From assembly GCF_007565055.1 (NCBI RefSeq), contig NC_044558.1:127212235-127276234 (forward strand): a stretch of 64,000 bases of DNA, written 5' to 3'. How positions within the stretch are numbered: the first letter of the stretch is position 1; every line of letters begins with the position of its first letter. Positions 1 through 11,989 of the stretch are shown here, one piece after another. The translations under genes and the position numbers were made by a program. This DNA is from Rhinopithecus roxellana. Its lineage: Eukaryota; Chordata; Mammalia; Primates; Cercopithecidae. The notes under the pieces were generated by a model. That model worked only from the letters and a program-made list of their open reading frames with translations. It was not told the origin of the DNA and made no database searches.

Positions 1-421
1 ACAAAGCAGCTAAGAATTCAGAAATGCCCCTCAGATATATCTAAATATCCAAATCAGGCAAAAAACGTATGGTAGAAATCTTTTTTCATGATAATTACAA
101 ATTTAAAGAGGGATGCATACATTTTAAATAAAATTTAATAAAAAAGGGACATACCAAGACTAGGGTAATCTACATGTTGCAGGTATAAAATGTCCAATCC
201 CTGAATTAGTTAACTGAGTAGTTAGTTCATTTGCAGTGCAGATATTTGTGGAACCAGGGAATATTCATAAGCAGTATGGGATTAGTAGGATAGGGTATCC
301 AGTTGGTGTTCAAGAATATCAGTATACAAAAAGCATCTCATTTCTTTATTGTTATGAATCAAATTAAATATGGATTATTCCATTTGCCTGGCTAGCAGGC
401 TAGCCGTACATCCAAACCCAA

Positions 422-453
422 GTTTGTTTGTTTGTTTGTTTGTTTGTTTTTTT
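422..453. repeat. (GTTT)n microsatellite
   Basis: About seven GTTT units are followed by a short T run. It lies inside a chance reading frame and accounts for the repeated Phe-Val-Cys-Leu pattern in that frame. Confidence 0.9.
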
Positions 454-933
454 AAGGAGAACTTCCCTACTTCACTCAGGATGGAAAAAGACCCAAGGGG
501 CTTAAATGAACCAGGAAAATTGGACCAGGGCCTCTATTCTCTGCCTTTGTTGATAGTCGCTGAGATGTTCGTTGTTCAAGCTTGTGTGGTCCTTTGGAGG
601 CATTTCCCCTTTACCATTCACCGCCTCCATGGGACATTGACCCGGAACCGTCAAGCTGTGCAGAACTCTAGACATTCACACAGAAGCTCTGCTACTTCTT
701 AGGTGCTGTGAAGGATCAGCGTGTCTTCTACTCCCAACCTACCACCACTGCTCCAGAGTCCACCATCCCAAGCTTCCAGTCTCTGGATATCCAGCTCATT
801 TCAGGGTCTAGTGGGGCAAAACCCTCCAGGCCCTTTGGGACTCTGTTGCTTAATTTGTTCCAACGGGTCTGAAGCCAAAAATGGTTCCTCTTCTCCTGGG
901 GAATTCAGAACACAAAAGGAAGTCTGAGAGAAG

Positions 934-973
934 AAAAAAAAAATCTCTCTCTCTCTCTCTTTTTTTTTTTTTT
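934..973. repeat. A-run / (TC)n / T-run composite simple repeat
   Basis: A run of about 10 A is followed by about 8 TC units and then 13 T. The A and T runs can pair around the TC core. No retroelement body adjoins it. Confidence 0.85.
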
Positions 974-1548
974 GGACAGTGAGTTTTCAGTAAGGATAGA
1001 ACAAATTTTAATTTCTCAATAATGTGGCCTATTTCATAAGGTGACACTTTATTCTAGCAATATGTTTTTATGATGAGTGACAATACAGGAGGAGGTGAAA
1101 GGAAGATCCAAATTCACAGAAGCTGCTGCTGCTTCTAAGTGTTGATCCTAACCAGGTCCCTGAGCTCTTGCTGGGTAGAAAGTAGGTTGCTTTTAAGTGG
1201 AACAACTGTTAAAAGTACAAAGACTGGAGTACGTGGGGGGAATAAAGAGCAGCGTTTTTTTTTTTCCCCCAGAGGAGCGGGCCTCTTCTACTATGCAGCC
1301 AAAAATGTTTATTACTGTTTAATGTTCTATGGCCAAACTTGATTTCTTATCTTCTCAGAAACCCTTAGTTTCCTATAAAATAGAATCCACACTTACTGCC
1401 TACTTACTCCTTAGGGATCCTTGAGAATTCCCTAGGTTAATTTATACTAGGTGCTTTATTCTAGTCAATAATCATACTAATCAGAGCTATTAAGGCATCA
1501 TCTAGACAAGTGAATGTCCCCCCGACCCAACGACCTTTTTTTAGTTGT

Positions 1549-1604
1549 GTTTTTTTTTTTTTTTTGAGATGGAGTCTTGCTCTGTCGCCCAGGCTAGGGT
1601 GCAT
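1549..1604 (-). mobile_element. Severely 5'-truncated Alu (about 45 bp) with target-site duplication
   Basis: A T run is followed by the reverse complement of only the last ~45 bp of an Alu ('gagatggagtcttgctctg' through 'cgcccaggct'). The 10-bp direct repeat 'ttttagttgt' occurs at 1539-1548 and 1607-1616. This is a complete but extremely truncated retrotransposition event, not a deletion remnant. Confidence 0.8.
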
Positions 1605-1620
1605 TGTTTTAGTTGTTTTT

Positions 1621-2782
1621 GATGTATCTCCTAGACTAGGACCTGAGATAACTGTAAACTCCTAGAAAATATCCCAGTGAACAAAGTTTGTCAGGTTTGT
1701 AAGGAAAAAGATTATTTCTGACATGCCTGCCCATTTCTCCACGTGGTGGTAGAACAGCTGAAACTTGGAGTTGTGCTTCCTCTTCTAACTCAGCCCTGAT
1801 GGGTTCATACCCGCTCGTGAGAACTGATTGGGTGACTCTCTCCCCAACAGCATGTTGGCGGCATCATGTTGTAGCTTGAAATCTGCCATGGTGGAATTAT
1901 TTATAAAGAGGGGCAAAGACTACAAATAATAGCTGGTTGATAAACAAGCACACTACTACTAAAAAATCACATGTGAACCAGCTTTTTGAATAATTTATTT
2001 AAAAAACCAACTGTAAGGACCTAAAGGATTTTCATTTCAACTTTATGTGAAGAGAATACCTAGAGAGAGAGTTTGGGTGATTCATAATGGGAAGGCAATT
2101 CATTCCCCCTGCTTCAGCATATATTAATTATAATTTTAAAATTCCAGCACCACTTTTGTTGAATAAAAATTAATTGCCTGTGTACCAATGATAACATATC
2201 TTTAGAGCATGCCACAGCTTTGCTCCCTTCAAAGAAAAATATAAGAAAACGAGCAAGAAAGTCTTTTGAGTTAATGTTTAAAGAAGTAGGTGGAGAGATA
2301 ATAAAGAATACCATCTGAATGCTATTGCAGGTGATATTTTTAGGAAGTTATTTGTACCTTAACCCTCATTGCTTCACCCCTAAGCTTTGCCAGAGATAAC
2401 TCCTGTTAAACCTAAATTACTTTGACAATTATCACAGATTTTAAGGAATGTTGTGGTAAGCCTTAGGGAAGCAACTAGATTAAATGAAATAATATATTAG
2501 TGACTACAAAATGTATTGTTGAAGAAAAAGCCCTTTTCTTCCCCCCAAATCACCATATCCATAAACAAGAACAACTTATTTGTATAACTCAATGTTTTAT
2601 CACTATCAAGTCTGACTTTATTTTCATTAGAACCATGGTGAATGGCAAAGACATTGTTTTTTGTATAGTGCTGTCATATACATATTGCAGTGCAGGATTG
2701 TTAAACAACATATATTTATATATAAGTCAAGGATTCTGTTAAGCCTTCAGGAAGTGCAGGTATCAAGTATTAGTTTGAAAAG
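1621..2782. other. Unassigned AT-rich sequence
   Basis: No gene, RNA or recognisable repeat was seen. The small frames are chance ones. It ends at an A-rich tract. Confidence 0.5.
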
Positions 2783-2783
2783 C

Positions 2784-2826
2784 AAAAAAAAAAAAAAAAA
2801 AAAAACAAAAACAAAAAACAAAAAAC
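2784..2826. repeat. A-rich tract
   Basis: About 22 A are followed by CA(5-6) units. It resembles a retrotransposon or retrocopy tail. I could not identify an Alu, L1 or processed transcript body immediately upstream, so the origin is open. Confidence 0.75.
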
Positions 2827-3669
2827 AGGTACGAATGGTAAGAGGCTTTCTTTAAGATAAGGAGCCCTGAATCATTGCTGATTCTGTTGTCTCTGCAGTT
2901 GCTAACGTTCACACTTCAAGGATTGTCAACTACACAGCTGTAGAATCACAAAACAATGCCTCCAAATCCCTCAAGAAGTCAGCCATAAAGCCTTCTAACT
3001 TTAGGAGCATCTCATGTTGACTTTGTCAGATATCTCAGGATCCATCATGAACCACAGATGAACTAGGGTCCCGAGCTTCAATATCGGAGAGGGAGATGTT
3101 TCTCTGCATTTGGTTCTCAAATACACACCTCTACAGACATGGCTGAATCCCCTCTTCTGACCTTCTAGGGAAGAGATGGCCTGGTATGGAGTCTGGCTAG
3201 AGTACTGAAAATTTATCATAATGTTTATACTTCATTGTCTTCTATTCTTGTGCCTTCTAGCCTTAAAATGGTTATACAGAAGTTATCCCTCAATTTCTTA
3301 TCTCTTATTTGGAGGGAGATTTTGGATGTTTGAGGGTAAGAGGCACATGAGTGACTGGATTTGAATCTCTGCATGTCAGATATTAAAGTTCATGGAATTA
3401 GGCACAAATTGCTATAGTCAGTATAACCCTCAAATCTGATCTTACTAAACCTACACAATATTTAAAACATGTTCCAGATTTCTGAAACACTATAAAAAGA
3501 ATGCTCTGAATTTTAGACATTTGATCATTTGTAAGTGAAGATACTCAAGTTTGATTATGCTATGCCCATGCATTGAAGTTTATTTATGAGGAGAGTTATT
3601 CAATAGACATTTCTTGGGGCCAAATGTATGTATATGGAACAAAAAAATTCAAAACAATTAAGCTAGAAA

Positions 3670-3850
3670 TAATAGTGCCTCACATTTACTGTCTGCTTTT
3701 CCTGTGCCAGGAACTGTGATAAGGGCTTTGAAGGGATTTTTCATTAAGAAAATCTGGGATCACACATCTTATAAATTTTAGAGTCAGCCGATTAGTACAA
3801 CTGGACTGAGTCTAAGGGTTTAACCCCCACAATACAACTATCACACTATA
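3670..3850 (-). mobile_element. MIR (SINE) fragment
   Basis: Reads as a diverged reverse-complement MIR: 'ctgtgccaggaactgtgataag' core-like text, then a weak match to the MIR 5' part near 3800-3850 ('taagggtttaac', 'actatcacactat'). The middle is eroded. Based on my memory of the MIR consensus; the boundaries are approximate. Confidence 0.55.
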
Positions 3851-3859
3851 CAAAATATA

Positions 3860-5915
3860 GTGTAAACGGGCACCAATGGAAGAGCTGCAGAATGATCTGA
3901 GGAGAAAAGACTTCTTGAAAGGCACATTTGGAGCCAAATTTTGACATATGATCCTATGGTTCCATGCTATAGATTATATTAACAATTTAAAGTACATAGA
4001 TTTACAAATTTGAAAATCAGTTAAAATTTTGGAAGGAATAGATGCCACATGTACTAACTTAAATTTACAGCACAAGTAATTTACCTCCAATTCCCATTCC
4101 TTCATCTCTCCAGTCCACCAAAACACCACTGAGAAAATATTCATGAATTGTCATTTCAACTCAAAAACCTTCCCATCATCACCTTCCCAAGCTTAGGTTT
4201 ACAAATCCATATAGGTTGCCTCTTCTGTCTGTTAACAGAAAACCTTCATGATCTTAGTCCTTATGATGTCTGGCTTATCAGAGACTCTTATAGACTTTGG
4301 TTGAATAAATTCTAATGATTGTTTCATTTTTGTCTTCAATTGTCTTTTTTGTTTTCACAGCCACTTCATTTTCATTAATCAAACCTCATTCCAAACTCCC
4401 TCCCTCCCTTCCCTTGCAAACACAAAATATATAAAATTGAGCTCTTAATGAGATTGGTAGGAAGAATTACTAGCAACTATTCCTTCCAAGACTTGCAGTG
4501 GATACAATTCTAAGACAGGAGATGGGACTGTCTTGAAAGATGAAGGGTTCAATTTAGACAGAAGGGCTTTCTGATTTTCATTTGTGTTTAAGTGGTGTGT
4601 ATTGAATAGTTGTTCTATCAATGGCTGCCAGAGAGAATCTGCTGATGATTTGACACTGAAAGAATTAAAAGGAGTGTCTGTAGAAGTAAGTGGTCAGGAA
4701 TCAGCTAACTGCTTCTTTAGACTGGACAAATGCACTCCTTTTTGGAATCCATTCATGCCTTTCCCAAAGGGACATTGTCACACAATGTTTACACAAGTGC
4801 TTCCTATTTGTAACTTTGCCAGAATTGTGTTCTGCGTGATTCCGATTACACACCCTAGACTTACTGAGTTGCCAACATTCAGACATCATTAGTGACCTCA
4901 TTAATGCCATTTTGATAAAACGTTTACATCATTGCTTCTCTTATATCTTGTTTTTGACGCATATTGGAATGTCTGTTCTACATTTCCCCACATCCTTCAT
5001 TTACCACATATTTGTTTGATGCGGTGTTTTGCAAGTTGTTAGTGTTCTGTACTTTTAATCCTTCTGGCTAGAACCCAAATGTTTGATGTGCCAGGTCATA
5101 AGTGTTGCACCTTGACAAGAAAAATTCTGTTTAAGGCACCATAATGAGAGAAGTATTGTCTCTCCAGAGTTCTCATGTAGTTCACCTCCCTCCCTCAGTG
5201 TTATGTCAGGAAGAGTCACTTTTCTTCTCTGTACTTCTATTCTATAAAATAAACACAGCCAATTAGACTTGAATATCCACAGGTGAGGTTTTTTTTTCTT
5301 TTACCAATTCTAGCTAATTTCATTTCCACAATGGTCTCTTCTATGGGATGTGAGCTTCCTACTTTCTGGAATTGGTTAGTTTCTTGAGGGAAATAGCTTC
5401 TGTCTCAGATCACCTCATGGTCTCCTAGGTCCTCGTATCGACTTTCCTGTCTGTTCAGATTCCTGAATGACAGCCTTAACCTTAGCCTCTGGGCTATATG
5501 CTCCTTAAAACAGGATAAAACACCCTATTTTATAGATGAGCCACAACCATGGTAAACAACCCCATTTTATCTTGGTTGTAGCTTATCTGTGTGTAATCTA
5601 TCTCAGAAATTTCTAGACGAATATCTGGCATTGCTAAAAGGAGCTTTTGTCATTGGTGCTCCCCTCAGCAATTAGCTCTTCCCTTTATTCTGTTTTCTAT
5701 GATCTTTCTTTGTTAAGTAGCCAGCAAAAACAATGTTAACTTTCTTTACTGTTGAACATTTGACATGCAGATGTACACTTTGACTATTAAAAGGGGGTAT
5801 ATACTATGTAGCTGCACCTACTACAGCATCTACTACTTGGCTGCCTTCTAATCACCCCAGTCTCTAGTTTTTGGGGTACAGTCTACTTTAAAGTAGTATT
5901 TTTGATTCATGGTTA
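3860..5915. other. Unassigned non-coding sequence
   Basis: About 2 kb with no gene or confidently recognised repeat. The 102-residue frame at 4584-4892 has no domain and its opposite strand is equally open, so I treat it as chance. Confidence 0.5.
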
Positions 5916-5917
5916 TA

Positions 5918-6065
5918 CTCAGATCATCTGGAGAGCCTTAAAAACATAAAGAAGTTCCAGGCCCACCCTAGACATACTGAATTGGAGTCTTTGTGGGTAT
6001 GGGAACTGGGTGTTTTAAAAAATACTTCCTAGGCAATTCTAAAGTGCAGTAGTAATGGAGAGTCG
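5918..6065 (+). mobile_element. MER5A-like non-autonomous hAT-Charlie DNA transposon relic
   Basis: Order of matches to the MER5A consensus as I remember it: 'atcatctggagagcc', 'ggcccaccctagac', 'actgaattggagtctttg', 'gttttaaaaaatact', 'caggcaattct'-like text. It is an internal fragment without terminal inverted repeats and is strongly diverged. Confidence 0.65.
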
Positions 6066-6473
6066 TTACGCCTCAGTCTGTCAGTGTACTCTGACAATTA
6101 CCCTACTGGCTGTGATTGGTTTACTCATTAAGTAAGGGTGCACATTCACACTTAAGGGCAAAGTAAACATATGTGGTCCAAGTTGCTGATGACTCTTATC
6201 TCATGACCATCCTTAAGAATAAATTGATGCTTTGGAGAAAAAAGCAGAAAGAATGCTCTCTGATGACATCTCTAGCCATTGAATCAATTAACCTTTAAAT
6301 TTGCCCTACCTCTGGACTTCTTGTTATTTAAGAAAATAAATTTCTGAGCTGAAGAAACTGGGATCAAAGGGATTAAATGACACATGGAGGAAACTAAAAC
6401 TTAAGTCTTACAGTTCGATGTTGTTTCTGTGCAGCCTATGAAGATACCTGTCAAAAAAATTGGTGAGATTTCA

Positions 6474-6770
6474 TCTCCTTTGCGTATATACCCAGAAGTG
6501 GAATTGCTGAGTCATATGGTGATTCTATTTTAATGTCTTTAGGAACCTCCATACTGTTTTTCTTACTGGCCATTAACATTCTACAGTCCTACCAATAACA
6601 TACTAGAGTTCCCTTTTATTCACATCCTCACTAACCTTTGTTATCACTTATCTTTTTGATAATAGCCATCCTAACAGGTGTGAGGTAATATCTCATAGTG
6701 GCTTTAATTTTTATTTACCTGATGGTTAGTGAGGTTAAGCCCCTTTTAATATACCTGTGGGCCATTTTTT
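6474..6770 (-). mobile_element. Old L1 ORF2 C-terminal fragment (left arm of a possible 5'-inverted L1)
   Basis: Reverse-complement L1 ORF2 text beginning inside the 'GYIP' segment ('gtatatacccagaag', 'ggaattgctgagtca') and running toward the N-terminus. It has no 3' UTR or tail at its left end. It is adjacent in L1 coordinates to the sense fragment at 11322-11565, which suggests a single twin-primed L1 later split by another insertion. Confidence 0.75.
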
Positions 6771-7000
6771 TTATGGTATACACTAATTAAATATTTTTCA
6801 TTTTTAAAAATTATATTTATAATTGACAATAATTGTACATTTTTATGAGGGACAGTGTGACGTTTCAATATGTGTGTACACTGTACGAAGATTAAATCAG
6901 GATCGTTAGCCTGTCCATCACCTCAAACCTTTTATCATTTCTTTGTGGTAAAAACTTTCAAGATCCTTTTTACTAGCTATCTTGAAATACACAATTCATT

Positions 7001-9203
7001 GGCTTTTCCCCATTCTTTTTATTTTTATTATTTTTTATTTTTATGAGTACATAGTAGGTGTATATATTGTAGGATAGATGAGATATTTTGATGCAGGCAT
7101 ACAATGCATAATCATCACATCAGGGTAAATGGGGTATCCATCACCTCAAGCATTTATACTTTGTGTGTTTCAAACAATCCAATTATACTCTTTTACTTAT
7201 TTTTAAATGTACAATAAATTATTGTTGACTGTAGTCACCCTGTTGTGCTATCAGATACTAGATCTTATTCATTCTATTTAAATGCATATTTTTACCCATT
7301 TATCCCCATTTCCCCAGACCCTCACAACTACCCTTCCCATCTTTCTAGTCTCTATCTTCATGAGTTCAATTGTTTTGATTTTTGGATCCTACAAATAAAT
7401 GAGAACATGCAAAGTTTGTCTTTCTGTGCCTGGCTCATTTCACTTAACATAATGTCCTCCAGTTTCATTCATGTTGTTGCAAATGATAGGATATAATTCT
7501 TTTTAAATGGCTGAATAGTACTTCATTGTGTATATGTGCCACATTTTCTTTATCCATTTGTCTGTTGGTGGACACTTTGGTTGCTTCCAAATCTTGGCTA
7601 TTGTGAATAATGCTGTAATAAACATGGGATTGCAGATATCAATTCAATATGGTGATTTCCTTTCTTTTGGGTATATACCTAGCAGTGGGATTGCTGGATC
7701 ATGTGGTAGCTCTATTTTTGGTTTTCTGAGGAACCTCCAAACTGTTCTCCATAGTGGTTGTACTAATTTACATTACCACCAACAGTGTATGGGGGTGCCC
7801 TTTTCTCCACATCTTTGCCAGCATTTGTTTTTGCCTGTCTTTTGGATAAAAGACATTCTAACTGGGGTAAGATAATATCTCACTGTAGTTTTGATTTGCA
7901 TTTCTCTGATGATCAGTGATATTTTGAATACCTTTTCATATACTTTGCCATTTATATGTCTTTTTTAAAGAAATGTCTGCTTAGATCTTTTGCCCATTTT
8001 TAAATCAGATTAATAGATTTTTTTCCTATGGAGTTGTTTGAGCTCCTTATATATTCTGGTCATTAATCCCTTGTCAGATGGGTAGTTTGAAAATATTTTT
8101 TCCCATTCTGTGGGCTCTCTCTTCATTTCATGAATTGTTTGTTTTGCCGTGTGGAAGTTTTTTAACTTGATGTGATCCCATTTGTCCATTTTTTTTCTTT
8201 GTTTGCCTGTGCTTCTGGGGTATTACTGAAGAAGTCTTTGCCCGTCCAATGTCTCTGAGATTTTCCCCAAAGTTTTAGGAGTTTTATAATTTGAGATCTT
8301 AGACTTAAGTGTTTAATCTATTTTGAGTTGATTTTTGTATACAGTGAGAGAATCTAGTTTCATTCTTCTGCATAGGGTTATCTAATTTTCCCAGCACTAT
8401 TTATTGAAGAGACTGTCCTTTCCCCAATATGTGTTCTTGGCTTGTTTGTCTAAAATGAGTTCCCTGTAGATGTATGGATTTACTTCTGGGTTCTCTATTC
8501 TGTTCTGTTGGTCTGTGTGTCTGTTTCTATGCTGGTACCATGCTGTTTTGGTAACTATATCTCTGTAGTATAATTTGAAGTCAGGTAATGTGATTCCTCC
8601 AGTTTTGTTCTTTTTGCTCAAGATAGCTTTGGCTATTCTGAGTCTTTTGTGGTTCTATAGTGGTTCCTTATAAATTTTAGGATAGTTTTTCTTATATCTG
8701 TGAAGAATGTCATTGGTATTTTGATAGGGATTGTATTACATTTGTAGATTGCTTTGGGTAGCATGGACATCTTAACAATATTGATTCTTTCAACTTATGA
8801 ACATGAAAATATCTTTCCATTTTTTAATGTGCTGTTCAATTTCTTGCATCAATGTTTTACTGTTTTTATTGTAGAGATCTTTCACTTCTTTGGTTAAGTT
8901 AATTCCTAGGTATTTTATTTTATTTGTAGCTACTGTAAATGGGATTACTTTCTTGATTTCTTTTTCATATGTGTCACTGTTGGCATATGGAAATGCTGCT
9001 GATTTTTGTATGTTGATTTTGTGTCCTTCAACTTTACTGAATTTATCAGTTCTAATAGCTTTTTGGTGGCATCTTTAGGTTTTGCCAAATATAAAATCAT
9101 ATCATCTGCCAACAAGGATAATTTGACTTCTTCCTTTCCAATTTGGATGCCTTTTATTTCTTTCTTTTGCCTGGCTGCTCTAGCAAGGACTTCCTGCAAT
9201 ACA
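7001..9203 (-). mobile_element. Inner antisense L1 inserted in the outer L1M
   Basis: Contains a 3' UTR ('gtacatagtaggtgtatata', 'atcacctcaagcatttat') and ORF2 from the C-terminus back to the reverse transcriptase domain. Its minus-strand frame at 8945-9235 keeps the catalytic LLADD-type text ('LSLLADDMILYL'). An imperfect direct repeat flanks it ('acaattcatt' at 6991-7000, 'caatacatt' near 9198-9206). It is 5'-truncated, with stops throughout. Confidence 0.8.
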
Positions 9204-10627
9204 TTATTATTAGCTATAGTCACCCTGCTTTGCAATAAAACACAAGAATTTATTCTTCCTATCTAACAGTAAGTTTGTATCCATTGACTAACTTTTCACC
9301 TCTCTCTATCCTCTGGTAACCACCATTCAAGTCTGCTTCTATGAGATCCACTTTCCTAGATTCCACATATAAATGAGATCATAGAGCATTCGTCTTTCTT
9401 TGCCTGGTTTATTTCACTTAACATCATAACCTTCAGGTTCATCCATGTGCCACAAATGAGAGAATTTCATTCCTTTTTATAGCTGAATAGTATACCACTG
9501 TGTAATTATACCACATTTTCCTTATATATTCATCTGTTGATGGACATTTAGGTTGACTCTTGGCTACTGTGAATAGTGCTGCAGTAAATGTGGGAGTGCA
9601 GATATGTTTTTGACATACTGATTTCAATTCCTTTGGATGGATACCCAGCAGTGGAATTGCTGACTTGTATGGTAGTTCTAGTTTTAATTTTTGAGGAATT
9701 TCTACACTATTTTCCATAATGGCTGTCCTATTCTACATTCTCACCCCTGTTGGCCTTTTTAATGTCTTCTTTGGAGAAGTATCTGTCAAGTCCTTTTAAT
9801 TGAATTATTTATTTTTATGCTATTGAGTTGAGAGAGATCTTTATAAATTTTGGATATTAATCCCTTATCAAATACATGATTTACAAATATTTTTTTTTCC
9901 CACTTCATAGGTTGCCTTTTCATTTTTGTTGACTGCTTTCTTGCTGTGATGAAACTTTTTAGTTTGATATGATACCATTTATTTTTGCTTTTGTAACCTG
10001 AGTTTTTGATGTGACATCCAAAAAAGCATTGCCAAGGCCAGTGTCAAGGGTTTTTTCCCCGTGTTCTCTTCTAAGAGTTTTATAGTTTGGGATCTTACAT
10101 TTAGGTCTTTTATCCATTTTAAGTTGATTTTTCTGTCTGGTATAAGATAAGGGCCCAGTTTAATTCTTTTGCATGTGAAAATTGCTTTCTACTAGCACCA
10201 TTTATTGAAAGACTATCCTTTCCCCCTTTTGTCCTCTTGGTGCCTTTGTTGAAAACTAGTTGACCGTATATGTTTAGACCTATTTCTGAGGTCTCCATTT
10301 TTTCCATTGCTCTATGCTTCTGTTTTATATCAGTACTATACTGTTTTGATTACTATAGCATTGTGGTGTAATTTTAAATTAGAAAGTATGAGGCCTCTAA
10401 GTTTATTTTTTTCTTTCTCAATATCGCTTTGGCTATTCTAGGTTTTGGGGATTCTATGCAGATTTTAGGATTATTTTTGTCTGTTTCTATGAAGAATGCT
10501 GTTTCAATTCGATAGAGATTACATTGAATCTGCATATTGCTTTGGATAGTATGGACATTGTACCATATTAATTATTCTAATCTGTGAACACAGGATATCT
10601 TTCATTTATTTGTTTCTTCTTAACTTT

Positions 10628-10695
10628 CATCTATCTATCTATCTATCTATCCATCCATCCATCCATCCATCCATCCATCCATCCATCCATCCATC
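10628..10695. repeat. Compound (CTAT)n(CCAT)n microsatellite
   Basis: About 5 TATC units run directly into about 11 CATC units, ending at the T tail of an antisense AluS. It separates L1M sequence from the Alu. Confidence 0.95.
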
Positions 10696-10980
10696 TTTTT
10701 TGAGATGGAGTCTTGCTCTGTTGCCATGCTGGAGTGCAGTGGCGTGATCTTGGCTCATTGCAACCTCCGCCTCCTGGGTTCAAGCAATTCTCCTGCCTCA
10801 GCCTCCCAAGTAGCTGGGACTACAGGCACATGCCACCATGCTCAGCTAATTTTTGTATTTTTAGTAGAGATGGGGTTTCACCTTGTTGGCCAGGATGGTC
10901 TTGATCTCTTGACCTTGTGATCTACCCGCCTTGGCCTCCCAAAGTGCTGGGATTACAGGTGTGAGCCACCATGCCCGGCC
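10696..10980 (-). mobile_element. AluS, antisense
   Basis: Full two-monomer Alu read in reverse complement, from the T tail 'ttttttgagatggag' to 'atgcccggcc'. It shows S-type text ('ggttcaagcaattctcc', 'atctcttgacctt'). L1M sequence continues on both sides. Confidence 0.93.
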
Positions 10981-11321
10981 TTTTTATCGATATTTTATTG
11001 TGTATAGGTCTTTCACCTCTCTGGTTAAATTTATTCCTAAGAATTTTATTTACAAAAATGAGATTGTTTTCTTGATTCCTTTTTCAGCTATGTTGTTATT
11101 TGTGTATAGAAATGCTGTTGATTGAACTGAGTCTTGTTTTCATTAAAAAAAGTGCTATTTTTGTATGTTGACTTTGTATTCTGCAACTTTACTAAATTAA
11201 TTTATCAGTTTTAACAGTTTTTTTGTGGAGTCTTTAGGATATTCTACATGTAGAATCATGTCATCTGGAAATAATTTTACTTCATCCTTTCTGATTTGAA
11301 CACCTTTTCTTTCTTTGTGCT

Positions 11322-11565
11322 CCCATGTTCACTGCAGGATTATTCACAATAGCCAAAATATGAAAAGAACCTAAGTGTTCATTGATGGAAGAACAGATAA
11401 AGAAAATGTGAGATGTGTGCATACATACACACACAATGGAATATTATTCAATCTTAAAAAATGAGAATTTAAGGTTATTATTCAACCTTAAAAATGAGAT
11501 TTAAAATTGAAGATTATTCAACCTTGAAAAATGAGATCCTGCCATTTGCCACAATATGAATGCAC
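11322..11565 (+). mobile_element. Sense L1 ORF2 C-terminal fragment
   Basis: Sense text of the last ORF2 segment ('catgttcactgcagg', 'cacaatagccaaaatatg', 'atcctgccatttg'). It has no clear 3' UTR or poly(A). It starts close, in L1 coordinates, to where the opposite-strand fragment at 6474 ends. It contains a local three-unit tandem repeat, listed next. Confidence 0.78.
11443..11536 (+). repeat. Three-copy ~35-bp tandem repeat inside L1 ORF2
   Basis: Units begin at about 11443, 11477 and 11513, each with 'attattcaa(t/c)ctt' followed by an A run and 'atgag'. Other L1 copies have this segment once, so it is a local expansion in this copy. Confidence 0.85.
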
Positions 11566-11790
11566 CATTTTACTACTTATATGTTTTCCATAATGTTATT
11601 AACCTCAAATATGCACAATAGAATTTATTAAAAATAGATAGAAACAACAACAACAAAAAAGAAATTGGTGAGCAAAAAAGAAATGGGAAAGCAATACATG
11701 CTTCCAAAGAAGTCACAATTTCTTTGAGGGAGATTAGGCAGTTTTTGGAAACCTTGTCAAGCAATCATTGTAACAAACTCTTATAGCATG
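11566..11790. other. Unassigned AT-rich sequence
   Basis: No gene. It includes a short CAA-rich, A-rich patch near 11645 that may be the degraded tail of the preceding L1. Confidence 0.4.
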
Positions 11791-11794
11791 TTAA

Positions 11795-11985
11795 GAGTTT
11801 ACAAAGAATTTTGACATCTATTATATATTTTATCGTCTCAAAAAACTCTGAGGTAGGGCATTATTATTATTCTTACTTTACAATAGAGGAGATTGAGGTT
11901 TAGATAGAATTTACTATTTGCCCAGGATTATCCAATTGGTAACAGAAGTAGGAGTTGATTCCAGTGAGTCAGGCTCAGAATCCAG
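11795..11985 (-). mobile_element. MIR (SINE), antisense
   Basis: Good order of MIR landmarks in reverse complement: 'ctgaggtagggcattattat', 'ctttacaatagaggagattgag', 'atttgcccaggatt', 'cagaagtaggagttga'. The 90-residue frame overlapping it is chance. Confidence 0.78.
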
Positions 11986-11989
11986 TGTC

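Larger units (their letters stand above)
1..1538. other. Unassigned non-coding sequence with short simple repeats
   Basis: I recognise no exon or transposon family here. The stretch at about 480-920 is less AT-rich than its surroundings and contains a few CpGs. It carries a 110-residue frame (370-702) with no recognisable domain, which I treat as chance. Simple repeats inside it are listed separately. It could be decayed repeat or unique intergenic sequence. Confidence 0.5.
6776..11321 (-). mobile_element. Outer antisense L1M (L1MA/MB-like), 3' UTR and ORF2, split by another L1 and by Alu
   Basis: The 3' UTR is at about 6776-7000. It resumes at about 9204 exactly where the L1M 3' UTR should continue ('actatagtcaccctgc'-like text), and ORF2 follows through 10627 and again from 10981 to 11321, ending in the reverse transcriptase region. 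All frames are broken by stops and indels. It is 5'-truncated. The family is assigned by remembered 3' UTR text, so the subfamily is uncertain. Confidence 0.8.

Noticed and set aside
370..702. 110-residue open frame near the left end
   Set aside because: It contains a microsatellite-encoded repeat, shows no domain and has no exon signals that I can support.
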